Origin: Tremella fuciformis
Taxonomy: Eukaryota > Basidiomycota > Tremellomycetes > Tremellales > Tremellaceae
Direction of reading: 5' to 3'
Assembly (NCBI GenBank): GCA_032768795.1
Contig: CP136490.1
Location: 4,712,001-4,776,000 of the forward strand
DNA length: 64,000 nt
Under the pieces are notes generated by a model, which saw only the letters and a program-made list of their open reading frames with translations, ran no database searches and was not told the DNA's origin. The position numbers and the translations under genes were made by a program. Below are positions 46,009 through 57,340 of this stretch, in pieces; within the stretch, counting starts at the first letter, position 1, and each line of letters begins with the position of its first letter.

Positions 46009-48135
46009 TTAGCTGGCAAGAAGCACTCTCAGCGCCTCCTTGCAGGTCCCCAGTCCCATCCCTTGGCACACGTAGTGGCCCACATCCGGCACCTTTGCCC
46101 ACTTGATCAGTCCGCTCTGGCTCACGTCCTCCGCCAACACGCGCTGCCCTTCTGCCCAATTCTCATCCTTCTCCATCCGCTCTGCGCTGCTCAGTACCAC
46201 GGCGGGACGGACAGGGTAAGTGTCGCCGCTCTTGACCAGCGCAGCGAAGCTTGCCGATTGATGGGTATGTGATGAGAAGGTCTCTTGGAGTAAAGCCTTT
46301 CGGAGATTCTCATTCAAGTGTGCCGTTCGTGTGTACCTCGAGGCGAGTATCCGGGACAAGGACGACGATTGCTTGAATAGTACCGATGGTAGTCGCACAA
46401 GCGAGAGCGGAGTGATCAGCGTCGGGAAGAGACGAGTGGTGAGGCGATGAGCTTGGAGCTTTAGATATGCCAGATCGGACGGTGGCTCGGAGAAATATGT
46501 CAAGGAAGTCTGCGCGTCGATGTGCAGGTAAGAATGGACTGAAGAAGGATGACGTCCGGCAAAGACTCGGGAGACGAGTCTGGAAAGATCAGCCATAGTC
46601 CCGGCTTGTGTCCATTTACTCACCCGCCATAACCCTCGGAAGCGAGGAGGAACCTGGATGCCTTCGTCTCTCCTGCTTGCTCCAATGCGTCCCAAAGAGC
46701 GTCCGCGACCAGGCCCAGATCCGAGCTGGAGATGATCTGAGAGAACCCATACCCCGGACGATCCCACACGCACACCTTGCCAACTTCCCCCTTTGCCTGC
46801 ATATCGAAGATCCATCGACCGGGATATGGGGCATCCTTGAACCTGAACGACTCTTCGAGAAGAGCCAGAGAGCCTGGCACGCCAGAAGGTGGCTCGTACA
46901 GAACAGTCGGCAAGGCCTTCTTGAAGGTATTGACTGGTCCAATGCTTATCGTATTTGCGGGGTCTACGCAGGCAAGATGAATCGCTGTCGAAGATGCGGA
47001 TCCGACAGGGTGGACTACGAGCATTCGCGAGAATTTGCTCGGGAGGTCTGTGCCATGATCATAAGCGGTGATCGAAAGGTCGATAAGTAGGAGCTAAGGA
47101 TCAGCTCATTTCTACGAGCGGGATCTGGAGCTTACTGAAACCACGAGCGCAGCAGCAAGTCCCGAAAGCAAACCAATGATTCCTCGCACTATTCGCGCCA
47201 GACCATGCCAAAAGCCTTTTTCCCGAAGACCATAGACCGCTTGCGCCCAGTTGTCTTTGTTCCCATGTGCGGGAAGCATTCGATATATCCTCATGCTTTC
47301 CAGCCACTTTGCCCGACGGACAAGGTAGTTTGCTAGTAAGGAAAAAAAGACTGTGAGGGCTGTCGGTATCAGAGGCAAAAGTATGAACGGCCAGTGTGTC
47401 GCTCGCAAAGGCGGGGAAAGAAGCAATAGCATTGTGAGCGGAATGTGCAATAGGAAGGCGATGAGCGATGTAATGAAGAAGATCTTGGATGGATGCGAGA
47501 ACTACCCGTCAGTGGGCTCTTCACCCCAGTCCCTAGGAGAAGCCTCACGAACAACAAGCCGCCGAGGCCAATCCACGAGCCAATAGCGGAGACCCAAAAC
47601 TCGAGAAAGCCACTACTTCTGTCAAAGTGAGCTCTACTCCGAGCTTGGCAAGGTATAGCTAACCTCGATGGGAGTTTGGGCACATCTGCCTCCACTACGA
47701 CGTCGATGAGCAGCAAGAGTGTCATGACCACCGAGACAAAACTGCTGATGACCAGAAACCAAAAGGCGAGCAATATGGGTGCCGTCGTCAACACCCTCTG
47801 CTACGTCAGCGCTTTCCTCGTCGCTATTATACAGCATGGACTACCTTTTGACCCTCCTTGGTCACTCTTGCCGGCATCGTCATTGGATTTTCGTTGTCGG
47901 TCGCACCGTAACCCCCAAACCCACTCAATATGCTCCTCCCACTGACACTCCTGCCTCCCACAGAAGCCTTACGCGCCTGGTGCTTGCCTTTCGGTAGGGG
48001 CTGAGCATAGTTTCTGGGAGTTCTTGGTCGAGACGGAGGGAGGAGCGAGGTCACCTCGTCTTGTCTCGGTGAACCGGGCGCAGCTGAAGCTGGCGGCGAG
48101 GATGCCGTGGATCTGATCGACTTGACGGAAGGCAT
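46009..48135 (-). CDS. multi-pass membrane protein with alpha/beta-hydrolase domain
   Basis: Minus-strand exons are 47845-48135, 47664-47797, 47525-47618, 47136-47483, 46624-47093 and 46009-46579 (635 aa). The Ser/Pro-rich N-terminus precedes about four transmembrane helices (for example ILLAFWFLVISSFVSVVMTL and LARIVRGIIGLLSGLAAAL). A hydrolase-fold domain then starts with VCVWDRPGYGFSQ (the oxyanion/cap strand) and has LLASEGYGGLVSRVF at the nucleophile elbow and VPDVGHYV at the catalytic-His position. Aligning the GG of the elbow puts Gly where Ser is expected, so catalytic activity is doubtful. The family is known in fungi only as a hypothetical membrane hydrolase. Divergent from RAB11. 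Confidence 0.75.
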
Positions 48136-48728
48136 GGTGTTGGAAGTGGATATCGCTCTCGGATGTCGACGAATATTAGCAAGCTGACAGCTGCTCTGCT
48201 TAGGCTCTCCGAGCCGATGCTTTCGCAGAGATAGACAACATGACCAGGAATGAGACAGACGATTGCTGCTCTTCGTTCTGGTTGCAATGATCGACGTCAC
48301 AACTCCGGCCCACTTAGGGCGTGCCTTGTACCTCGCCACCCATCAAGCGTAGGTGTGCCACATTCGAAAACTCCGTCCAAGCCAGGGTGGCGACTGTGCA
48401 CGCGCTGAGCCACGCCTCGAGCCATCCCACCAGCCAGAGAGGCGCGCCTCGATACAGACAGACAAAGGGGTCAGCCGAGGTTCACTTTGGATAGTCACAC
48501 ATACAACGCTTGCCTTTCTCTTCTCTCCCGACCTCAGCCACGGCCTACCGCAAACGATCTCAAGCGCAGCAGCCGGACGCACAGACCACTGTCCCTGTAT
48601 CTCGGTCCTCGACCAAGACGCGACCGGAATCGTTGACCGATCTTCGCGGCTCCTATCCTCCACGTCAAGCGAAGGGCATCTTGATACATCAGCTCCTGTA
48701 AACCTCAAAGCCCCACACAGACCCCATC
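48136..48728. other. divergent promoter region, 593 bp
   Basis: Lies between the membrane hydrolase-like gene and RAB11. The RAB11 side is C/T-rich (likely leader). No gene is seen. Confidence 0.5.
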
Positions 48729-49781
<1,053 letters not shown>

Positions 49782-50169
49782 ATATCATTCAACATACCCC
49801 TGTTCAGTGCGATTTCTTTCAGATCGCTCGAATGGGCACATCTCTGGTTTTGTGTAGGGCTCTCTTCCTTTTATCATACTTCGCTCTCGAGGGCGAGATG
49901 TATTCGTAGCATGCTAGACTCATGACGAACCGTTCTCACTCGTCTCGCTCCGGGGCGTCGAGTGTGCACTACGCCCGGCGCACTCCGCTTTTGCCGCCCG
50001 GACCGAGTGATACCGGTTAGTCCAAGCGTTTCAGAATTGTCTTCGCTCGTACATCATCATTCTTCTTGGACAGTTTGACAAGTCTGCAACTCGCTTGGAG
50101 ATATTCTTGGGCTGGCCGCTCGTTCTTGCTACTCTCAGCTTGAGAGTTGTCACTCCTTGAGGGGTGGCT
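49782..50169. other. intergenic, 388 bp
   Basis: 3' flank of RAB11 and promoter of the exonuclease gene. An open frame starting at 49921 does not join credibly to the downstream gene. Nothing else is seen. Confidence 0.45.
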
Positions 50170-51969
50170 ATGTCCGCCCTGCGCCGTCTCTCAATCTCTC
50201 GATCCCCTCCCCGAATCGCCTCTGACGCTGATCGGCCTCCCCTCACGAGACCCACCAAGAAGACGACCATGGCGGAGCTGCAGAAGGGCTTGGAGCAGGT
50301 CGGCTTGGACAGCAAAGGCAAGAAGGTCACTTTGTTTCGGTGAATATCCGTCCGATCTACATCAGCTCACTGGACGACACCCCAGCTCGAGCTGATGACT
50401 AGCCGCTTGCTGAACTTCTTCAAGCGCTCGACACCCAGTCCCGAGGACGTCGATGAGAATCCTGAGAAAGCAGAGATATCTCAAAGTGGCCAGACTAGAT
50501 CAGCCGATGCAGCGTCCATTGACGAGACCCCCGCGCCTATAGTCCCAGCTCGGACACCTGCAAATGGGATGAACTCGCCCTCAAAGCCAAGGAACGGGCG
50601 TCAGATCTACGGCAACTATCTCTGCTTTGACGTGGAGGCTACCTGTAGAGGAGGTAGGGAGTATGACTATCCCAATGAGATCATCGTGAGCTGCCCTAGG
50701 AGGAAGTGTTACAGTAGCTCAAGAGTAGGAATTTCCCGTTGTCCTGCTTCGATGGGTGAAAGACGCTCCTGCCAACTCCTCAACTCAACCGTCGCCCATT
50801 AGTCCAAGCTCGTCAATCGAGCGAGACGCGGGTCCATCGTCCCCGCGACGGTCGGGCGGCAAGCCGGAACCGTCAACCTGGGCGGTGGACAAGACTCTCC
50901 AAGTTGTCGATACATTTCAGACCTATGTCCGGCCAACATGGCGGCCTACATTGACAGACTTCTGTGTCAATCTCACGGGCATACAGCAGGTCAGCTCTGC
51001 GTCTGCCCGTTGTGCAAAGCTGAGGTGCAGTCGACAGTCGATGCAGCGCCCACTTGGCCAGAGGCAATCAAGCTCTTCGAAGCATGGCTAGATAAGTGGG
51101 ACCTCAGGCAAGATGATGGGTTGAAGGACGCAGTATGGGTTACGGACGGGGTCAGTTGCCTCGTCTAAGTTTCCTGCCAAAGCTGACCACAAGCCCTGGG
51201 ACATTCGGTGAGTTCGCCGCGGCGCGCGAGACATGTGCTGATACTATATGTCTTCTGTCTACAGCGACTTCGTAAGCCAGATCCTCAGCCATCTTTGAGC
51301 CGAGCTGACACTCGCAGATACCCAAGCAGCTGCACATTGCCCCTTTAACCCCTCACCGCTATCCAGCCTATCTCACCGGGTCCTTCGTCAATCTCAAAGA
51401 AGGGATGCACACCTATCTTGCCGAAACAAAGCGTCGGACAGCCTACGCCCTCGCTAATCCCGGAAAGCACGGCGGACCGCGACAGACGAGCCGGATCACC
51501 ACCGGACGTAGAGCTTCGAGAGCAGATGGCGCATTCTACTTCACCATCACTGGTCAGCTTGAAAAGCTCGGTTTGCAATTCGAGGGCAGGCAGCATTCCG
51601 GCATAGCAGTACGCTGTCGTTTCGCCCTTGAGAACATAGCTGAGGCCTTAGGATGCCACCAATATCGGCCGTATCCTAATCGCATTGGTCGAGCGGAATG
51701 TCCTAATCGAGACAAACATGCAGGTCAACCCCGGTGCGAAGAAGTGGATTTGGATGGGGAGACCCGGCGAGGTCCTGTGGAATGAGGAGACAGACAGCGC
51801 GATGTTGGTCTCGCCGTCGACACCTCCAGTACAGCTGGAACCGGTCAAGGAGACGGATTCGACGACGATAGCGTCCCCCATGCCATTGGCACCAGTGCCG
51901 GAGCCGGTGCGAACCACAGCGAAGCCTGATGAGATAGAGCTGAACAGGCTGTTGGGCGTCGCTGCATAG
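50170..51969 (+). CDS. ERI1: ERI1-type DEDDh 3'-5' exonuclease with SAP domain
   Basis: Exons are 50170-50339, 50403-50685, 50729-50989, 51031-51150, 51194-51207, 51265-51271, 51318-51608 and 51652-51969 (487 aa). A SAP-like helix pair at about residues 34-60 (ELQKGLEQVGLDSKGKKVTL) precedes an exonuclease domain: motif I YLCFDVEATCRGG, motif II WVTDGPWDIRDF, and motif III HSGIADATNIGRI with the H-x4-D pair. ERI1 enzymes trim histone mRNA stem-loops and 5.8S rRNA and can degrade small-RNA duplexes. A 60-residue basic insertion (around ETKRRTAYALANPGKHGG) separates motifs II and III. Exons 5 and 6 are 14 and 7 nt and encode motif II. Confidence 0.87.
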
Positions 51970-52546
51970 TTCCCCTTGATCTGTCCCATGTTCACGACAC
52001 TAGCCATCATAGCGACACCTAGCTTTCCTTGTTGTTTGTATATCTAGTATCCTAAGCATCGCATTGCATGCCATCGCATCGCGTCTCATCTCTCACGACG
52101 GTACTTCGGAGGTGGACCAACCGGAGAGCCGAATTACCGGGAGATTCAGAGTAAGATCAGTCGGAATTGTCACCCACGTTCGCACTTCATTCAAGCACGT
52201 TCATTCATTTCAGACGGCCCACTTGCTCTACGAGCCAAATGTCTCGTGCAGCTCGACCTCCGATCAGGCCGATCATTGGCTCACAGACTAGACTACGTGC
52301 TGCTGAGCTCGGGCGCGTGCCACGGTCGGTCGGAAGAGATGCCTGATCGCTCACGCTAGGTGGGCTACGAGCTCACGCGCCCTCCTGACTGTAAGCTCGC
52401 CAGCTGCCTCTAACTTGTTCTTATACATTGCACAACTGGCATCTTCTTGAAACAGGCGCAAGATCTGCAAGACCTGCTTCAAGCTTGCTTGCAGCTTGTG
52501 AAACTCGACGCAGCTGGCGCGCTCGTTCCTTTTGTCGGCTCGCAAA
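51970..52546. other. intergenic, 577 bp
   Basis: Promoter of BTA1. It contains a short GCATCGCAT-type direct repeat near 52055-52085. No gene is seen. Confidence 0.5.
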
Positions 52547-55500
52547 ATGGCTTCAACGCCCGTTCGGAAGAACGCAGACGCCCCGTCAGGCGCCCTTGTC
52601 GTGCGCACGACCCAGGTCGTGCTCATTGCTTCTGCACTCGCTATCATGGCGAGCCTCCAGTGAGTGTTCTGCCTAAGACTGACCATGACAGTCGGTATCA
52701 GATCTGCGTAGCTCACGTCAGACCCCTCAAGTCGTTCGTAGGGAGCTACACCGACCTTCCCTCTCCAATGCTCGGCTACTCCCTCTCGGCAGTATCCATC
52801 GCCCTCCTGCTCTGTGCGGCCGCCGCGTCGTTTCGCACGCCGCTGCGCTTCATCTGGAACTGCTTCTTCAAGCCGTTCACCCACTCGGCCTCCGACAACG
52901 GGCAGAAAGATCGGCTGGACGCGTTCTACTCTGGCCAGGCCGACGTGTACGACACGACGCGCTCGCATCTGCTCAAAGGCCGCGAGACGATGTTGCAGCT
53001 CCTTGCTGCTCACTTGAAGGCGCAGCCTATTCTGGCCAGTCCCGGACGCAGCGGCCGCAAGAAGATCTGGGTGGATATTGGCGGTGGGACCGGCTGGAAC
53101 ATTGAAAAGATGTGAGCAAAGCTGTGGAGCTGCGGTCTTGTGAAGTGCGCTGCTGATGAGTAGGGACGAGTACCTCCCCATCACGTACTTCGACTCCATC
53201 TACCTTGTTGATCTGTGCGAGCCCCTCCTAGACGTCGCCCGTGCGCGGTTTGCCGCCAAAGGATGGAAGAACGTCCATGTGCTGTGTCAGGACGCGAGTC
53301 GCTTCGTTCTGCCGGAATGGGAGTCGGGCGAAATTGACCCGCGGGGGAGTCTGACGGCGGTCACTCTCAGCTACTCGTTGTCCATGGTATGCTTGCCATG
53401 CGTACTGGCGACCCGGCTCATGGCAGATTCCCACATTCTACCAATTGCTCGACCGGTGCGACCAGGTCTTGGACCCCCAGCGGGGCTTGATTGGCGTGGT
53501 GGACTTTTACACCTCTCGCGACGCCGGTACGCAGAGGGAGAGGGTCAGCTGATCCGCTGAGACTGTTGATCAAGCTGATGCCGTAGGCAATTGGGACGGC
53601 CAGCAAGCGCGTGTCGTGGTTCTCCAAATGGTTCTGGGAGTGCTGGTTTGAGTTGGACAACGTGCACCTGCACGGTTCCAGGCGAGGTGAGCTTCGTCTC
53701 CTCACTCGCTCGTGAATTGAAAGTCTGACGAGGAGACTACCTCGAATACAAGATGGGCACGATCAAAACGTACAATGGGCGCAACAACTTTCTCAACTCG
53801 TGGTTCATTCAGATCCCCTAGTCAGCTTATATGCACCTGAACATGAGTGAGCTGACAAGTCTCAGCTATGTCTTCCTGGGGTGTTCACGAGCACGAGACG
53901 CGACCGTGGCAGCCAAAGCATTCGAGGTCGAAGCGGGCAACCGGGTTGGCCTGTCCCAAGGCGGCCTCATCACCCCAACTTCACCGTTCAATGCACACCC
54001 TTGGGGGCCCGGCTCGCCGGAGCTCAAGTCTATTCCGGACTTTGTCCTTGGACCAAGTGCGCTGGGACAACTGGGACACCTGGAAAAGAATCCTCCGGGT
54101 TATGAGCAGACCATTTACGAGGCGGGTGCGCCGCTCAGCCCGTTCCACTACCAGTTGCGCAAGGCCTGGAGGGTGCCGTACCTCGAGGAGAAGATCCATG
54201 AGCAGTTCAGAACGCACATCTACGGCTGGGTAAGGCAGTCAGGCTTTGATACTCGGGTCGGAAGGGCTGACGTCCATAGACGTGGGAAGACCCCGAGGTG
54301 GATGTGCGTAAACTCGGAATCAACAAGGACGACCACGTCCTTGCTATTACCAGTGCGGGAGACAATGTTCTTCACTATGCGCTGGCCGCTCAGTGTGCTC
54401 GGATCCACGCCGTAGGCACGTCCTGACATGTTGAGCAAGCGCAATGTTCTGATCATCAGACATGAACCCCTGTCAGGGTCACATCCTCGAGCTCAAGCTC
54501 GCGGCGATCCATGCTCTTGACTATCAAGACTTCTGGATGATGTTCGGCGAGGGTCGTCACCCCGACTTTGACCGTCTTCTCACCTCCAAACTCTCGCCGT
54601 TCCTCTCGTCGTGAGTTCTCTCAACTCTCTGAGAAATGAAGCTTAGGTCAGGCACGCCTATGCCTACTGGAAGACGCACGCTTCTCAATTCTCCCGCAAT
54701 TTTTATTTCCGCGGGTACTCTGGCTGGGCGCTTCGGCTGGCCCAGATCGCCTTCTTCCTTGCAGGCGTCCGAAAAGACGTCAAGAAGTTGTGCAATGCCA
54801 CGACCACGGCGGAGCAGAACCGGATATGGACGAAGAAGCTCCGGCCCATCCTGTTGAACCGCGTGATGGTACGCGGATTCCTGGGCAACTCGTGGGTCTC
54901 TCTTACTGGCCCAGCTTGTTGGTGCTCGGAAACACTGAGGCTGATGGCAGCTTCTTCAACTGGCATGCGCTAGGTGTGCCGAAGAACCAGATGAATTGTT
55001 TCCTCGAAGACGGATCAGTAGAGGACTTCATCGTCGCCACCCTCGACCCCGTCCCGAAGCTCGCTACCCTCCGCGTGAGCTGATCCACACACGAGAGTCG
55101 CGAGCTGAAATGTTCAGGACGACAACTACTTCTTCTTCCTGTGCCTGAACGGCCGATACACGCGTTCGTCGTGCCCCGCCTACCTCAAACCAGAGGGCTT
55201 CCAAGCGCTGAAGAATGCGCGGATCAACAACGCATTCAAGCTGCACACAGACACGATCCTCAAGTTAGCTGCTGGCCAAGCTTGGGAGAAAGCTGACATC
55301 CCAGCGTCTTGCGAGGACTACCAGACGAGACTCTGACCAAGGTCATCGTCATGGACTCGATGGACTGGTTCGACCCTATCCCAGCTTCGACTCCTCTTCC
55401 GCCCACGGGCGCTCGGGCGCTGGACGAGCTCGACCACACGCCCGAGGCGGCCCTTGAGCACCTGCGCTCCGAGCTGGACTTTGAGATACTCGAGATGAGG

Positions 55501-55775
55501 CGTGTGCTGCGTGTTGGCGGGCACGCCGTTTGGCGCAGTGCGGCCAAGCGGCCTTGGTACAGGCAGCGCTTTGAGCTGGCTGGGTTCAAGGGTGCGCCGG
55601 GTCTCTGGCCCGTGTGGAGAGTGGAGCTGACGGCATAGTCGAGCCTATTGATATTCGCGAGGATGGCAGAGCCATCGATCGGGTCAACATGTACGCGTCG
55701 TGTAAGTACTCCTCGTTGGTATTATAGCCAGAAGCTGACCCAAAAGTCTGGCGCGCTGAGAAGCTGGCCGCTTGA
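52547..55775 (+). CDS. BTA1: betaine-lipid (DGTS) synthase
   Basis: Fifteen exons: 52547-52659, 52692-53111, 53164-53386, 53427-53543, 53587-53686, 53736-53820, 53866-54229, 54280-54415, 54460-54610, 54652-54891, 54951-55074, 55118-55263, 55305-55591, 55639-55701 and 55747-55775 (865 aa). Two N-terminal membrane helices precede a BtaB-like SAM methyltransferase (IWVDIGGGTGWNIEKM, YLVDLCEPLLDVAR). The C-terminal half is BtaA-like, DUF3419 (VLAITSAGDNVLHYAL, AVDMNPCQGHILELKLAAI, FFNWHALGVPKNQM, KVIVMDSMDW). Bta1 makes diacylglyceryl-trimethylhomoserine, a phosphorus-free substitute for phosphatidylcholine, in the ER. The intron after 54415 has a GC donor. The join 54891/54951 is supported by conservation. 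Confidence 0.93.
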
Positions 55776-55932
55776 AGCGAGGCAGGTTTAACGAGGAGTC
55801 AATAGCATGAGGTTGAAAGAGCTTCTTACACAATGCACAGTGCATATGCATAGCACCATGTCAAGTAGTCAGCAATGCCAGTCCGGCCTCTCTGCGTTCG
55901 CAGGTCAGAAGTGTCAGATGATATCGTTATGC

Positions 55933-56947
55933 TCATGCATCGGCCGGATGTGCCGGGACGCGCAACTCGACCTGACTGGGGCTCAACACCGGCTCGACAC
56001 CCGGCAAGAACCCGCCGCCGATATTTGGCGGCTGCACCTCCTCTGCAAAGTAACCATCGGCAGCGAACACCGTCTCTGGCGGCGTCGGCGGCCGGGGTAT
56101 CCGATGCAGCAGGCCGTACCCGATCCCACAACCGATCAGCCCGTCGCCGCCCCACTGACGTGTCGGGTACAGTATGACCTCGCGCAGGTTACTACACGTC
56201 AGCTACGCTATCACTCTTGGTTAGCTGGCGTACTCTAGATCCGAGTTGTAGACGAAGAGGCGGAGGGGTTTGTCGACGTGCGACTCGATGAGGTTGTAGA
56301 AATCTGTTTCGGAGTGTAGGGGCCCGCCCGACCAGGCCAGCACAAAGTCGCCCCATGGAACAAGACCGGCCATCTGCGTTTCAGAGAGACCGCCATGCCA
56401 ATAGCGCTGCGTGGCGTTGCTCACCTCTGCCGGACTGCCCTCCAGCACATCGAGGACGTGATACACCGATTCGAGAGCGTGCGCAGGGTTGCATACCCGC
56501 AAGCTGAGCCCGAGCAATGATGGCTTCACATCGTCCGTATGCTGGCCGTTCTGCTTCAGGCCCGCCACTGCCCACTCGCGACTAGGCACAAGCGACACGT
56601 CTGGCACATCAGCCTCGCCCGCCACTGAGCTGTAGGCCGGGAGGCCCACCTCGTATTCGCTGGCTCTTTGCGTTGTACACTTTCAGCCCTATTCTCCGGC
56701 CTTCATGGCTGTCCAGCACGCGCCCCAGGTCCACCGGGCTCAGTCCGCGGATCCCCGCGCTCAGCTCGTCCAGCCCATTCGGGCCGCCCAGCAGTGGCGT
56801 GGACGAAGGGTCGGCCTCGACTCCGATGAGGTAGTCAAAGTACGGCTCGATGAGGCCCGACGAGGGCGAGGCGTCGGCGACGCGCAGGCAGTGAAGTGCA
56901 AGTTCGGGCAGTGAGGATGGGAGGGACGTCGAGGCCGACTGGCCCAT
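55933..56947 (-). CDS. GRASP55/65 (Grh1) Golgi protein
   Basis: Minus-strand exons are 56650-56947, 56425-56600, 56234-56373 and 55933-56191 (290 aa). It starts MGQSAS, a good N-myristoylation-type end (Gly2). Two PDZ-like GRASP repeats follow: [15 protein letters not shown], then [20 protein letters not shown], and [77 protein letters not shown]. GRASPs tether Golgi or ER-exit membranes and support unconventional secretion. The short C-terminus ends VPAHPADA without the long Ser/Pro tail of animal homologues. The third-exon donor is GTACGC, which gives the conserved YNSD-L-NLREV join. Confidence 0.9.
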
Positions 56948-57340
56948 TGCTACTGCTAAGCAGCGCTACTGGCGGCCGGGGCACCGAGCTGTCAATTGAA
57001 TCGATGGAAGAACCTGCGGCAGGCGAGGCCTTCAAAGGATAGTCCACAAGCGACGTTGCGCGATCGGTTCAGTAGAGTTCAGCGAGAATGTTGGGAGCGT
57101 AGATGTACCGAGTATGATGAGACGTGGCGAGGGCAAAGACGAGATGAACAGCGACAGAGCATAAGACAATGGGTATACAGCGGCGACGCACGGACTTCTT
57201 TCTCAATCGCGTCGCGTCCACGTGGCCAGACATTTTGCTTTTACTTTACGCAGAGCTCTTTGACATCAGGGTGGAAAGTTGCATGCACAGTCATCAGGTC
57301 ATAAAGCAAGCGATGTGAGCCTTGTGAAGTAGATGATCCA
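56948..57340. other. intergenic, 393 bp
   Basis: Promoter of the GRASP gene and 3' flank of MDM34. No gene is seen. Confidence 0.5.

Noticed and set aside
47503..47524. A 22-nt GT...AG segment as an intron in the membrane hydrolase gene
   Set aside because: Too short to splice; the 41-nt intron starting at GTGAAG (47524 down to 47484) gives a continuous transmembrane exon.
49921..50015. ATG-initiated frame upstream of the ERI1 gene
   Set aside because: No join to the SAP exon preserves frame; the ATG at 50170 reads continuously into the SAP domain.
54892..54914. A 23-nt intron in BTA1 leading to a YWPSLLVLG frame
   Set aside because: Too short; the acceptor at 54950 gives the conserved FFNWHALGVPKNQM instead.
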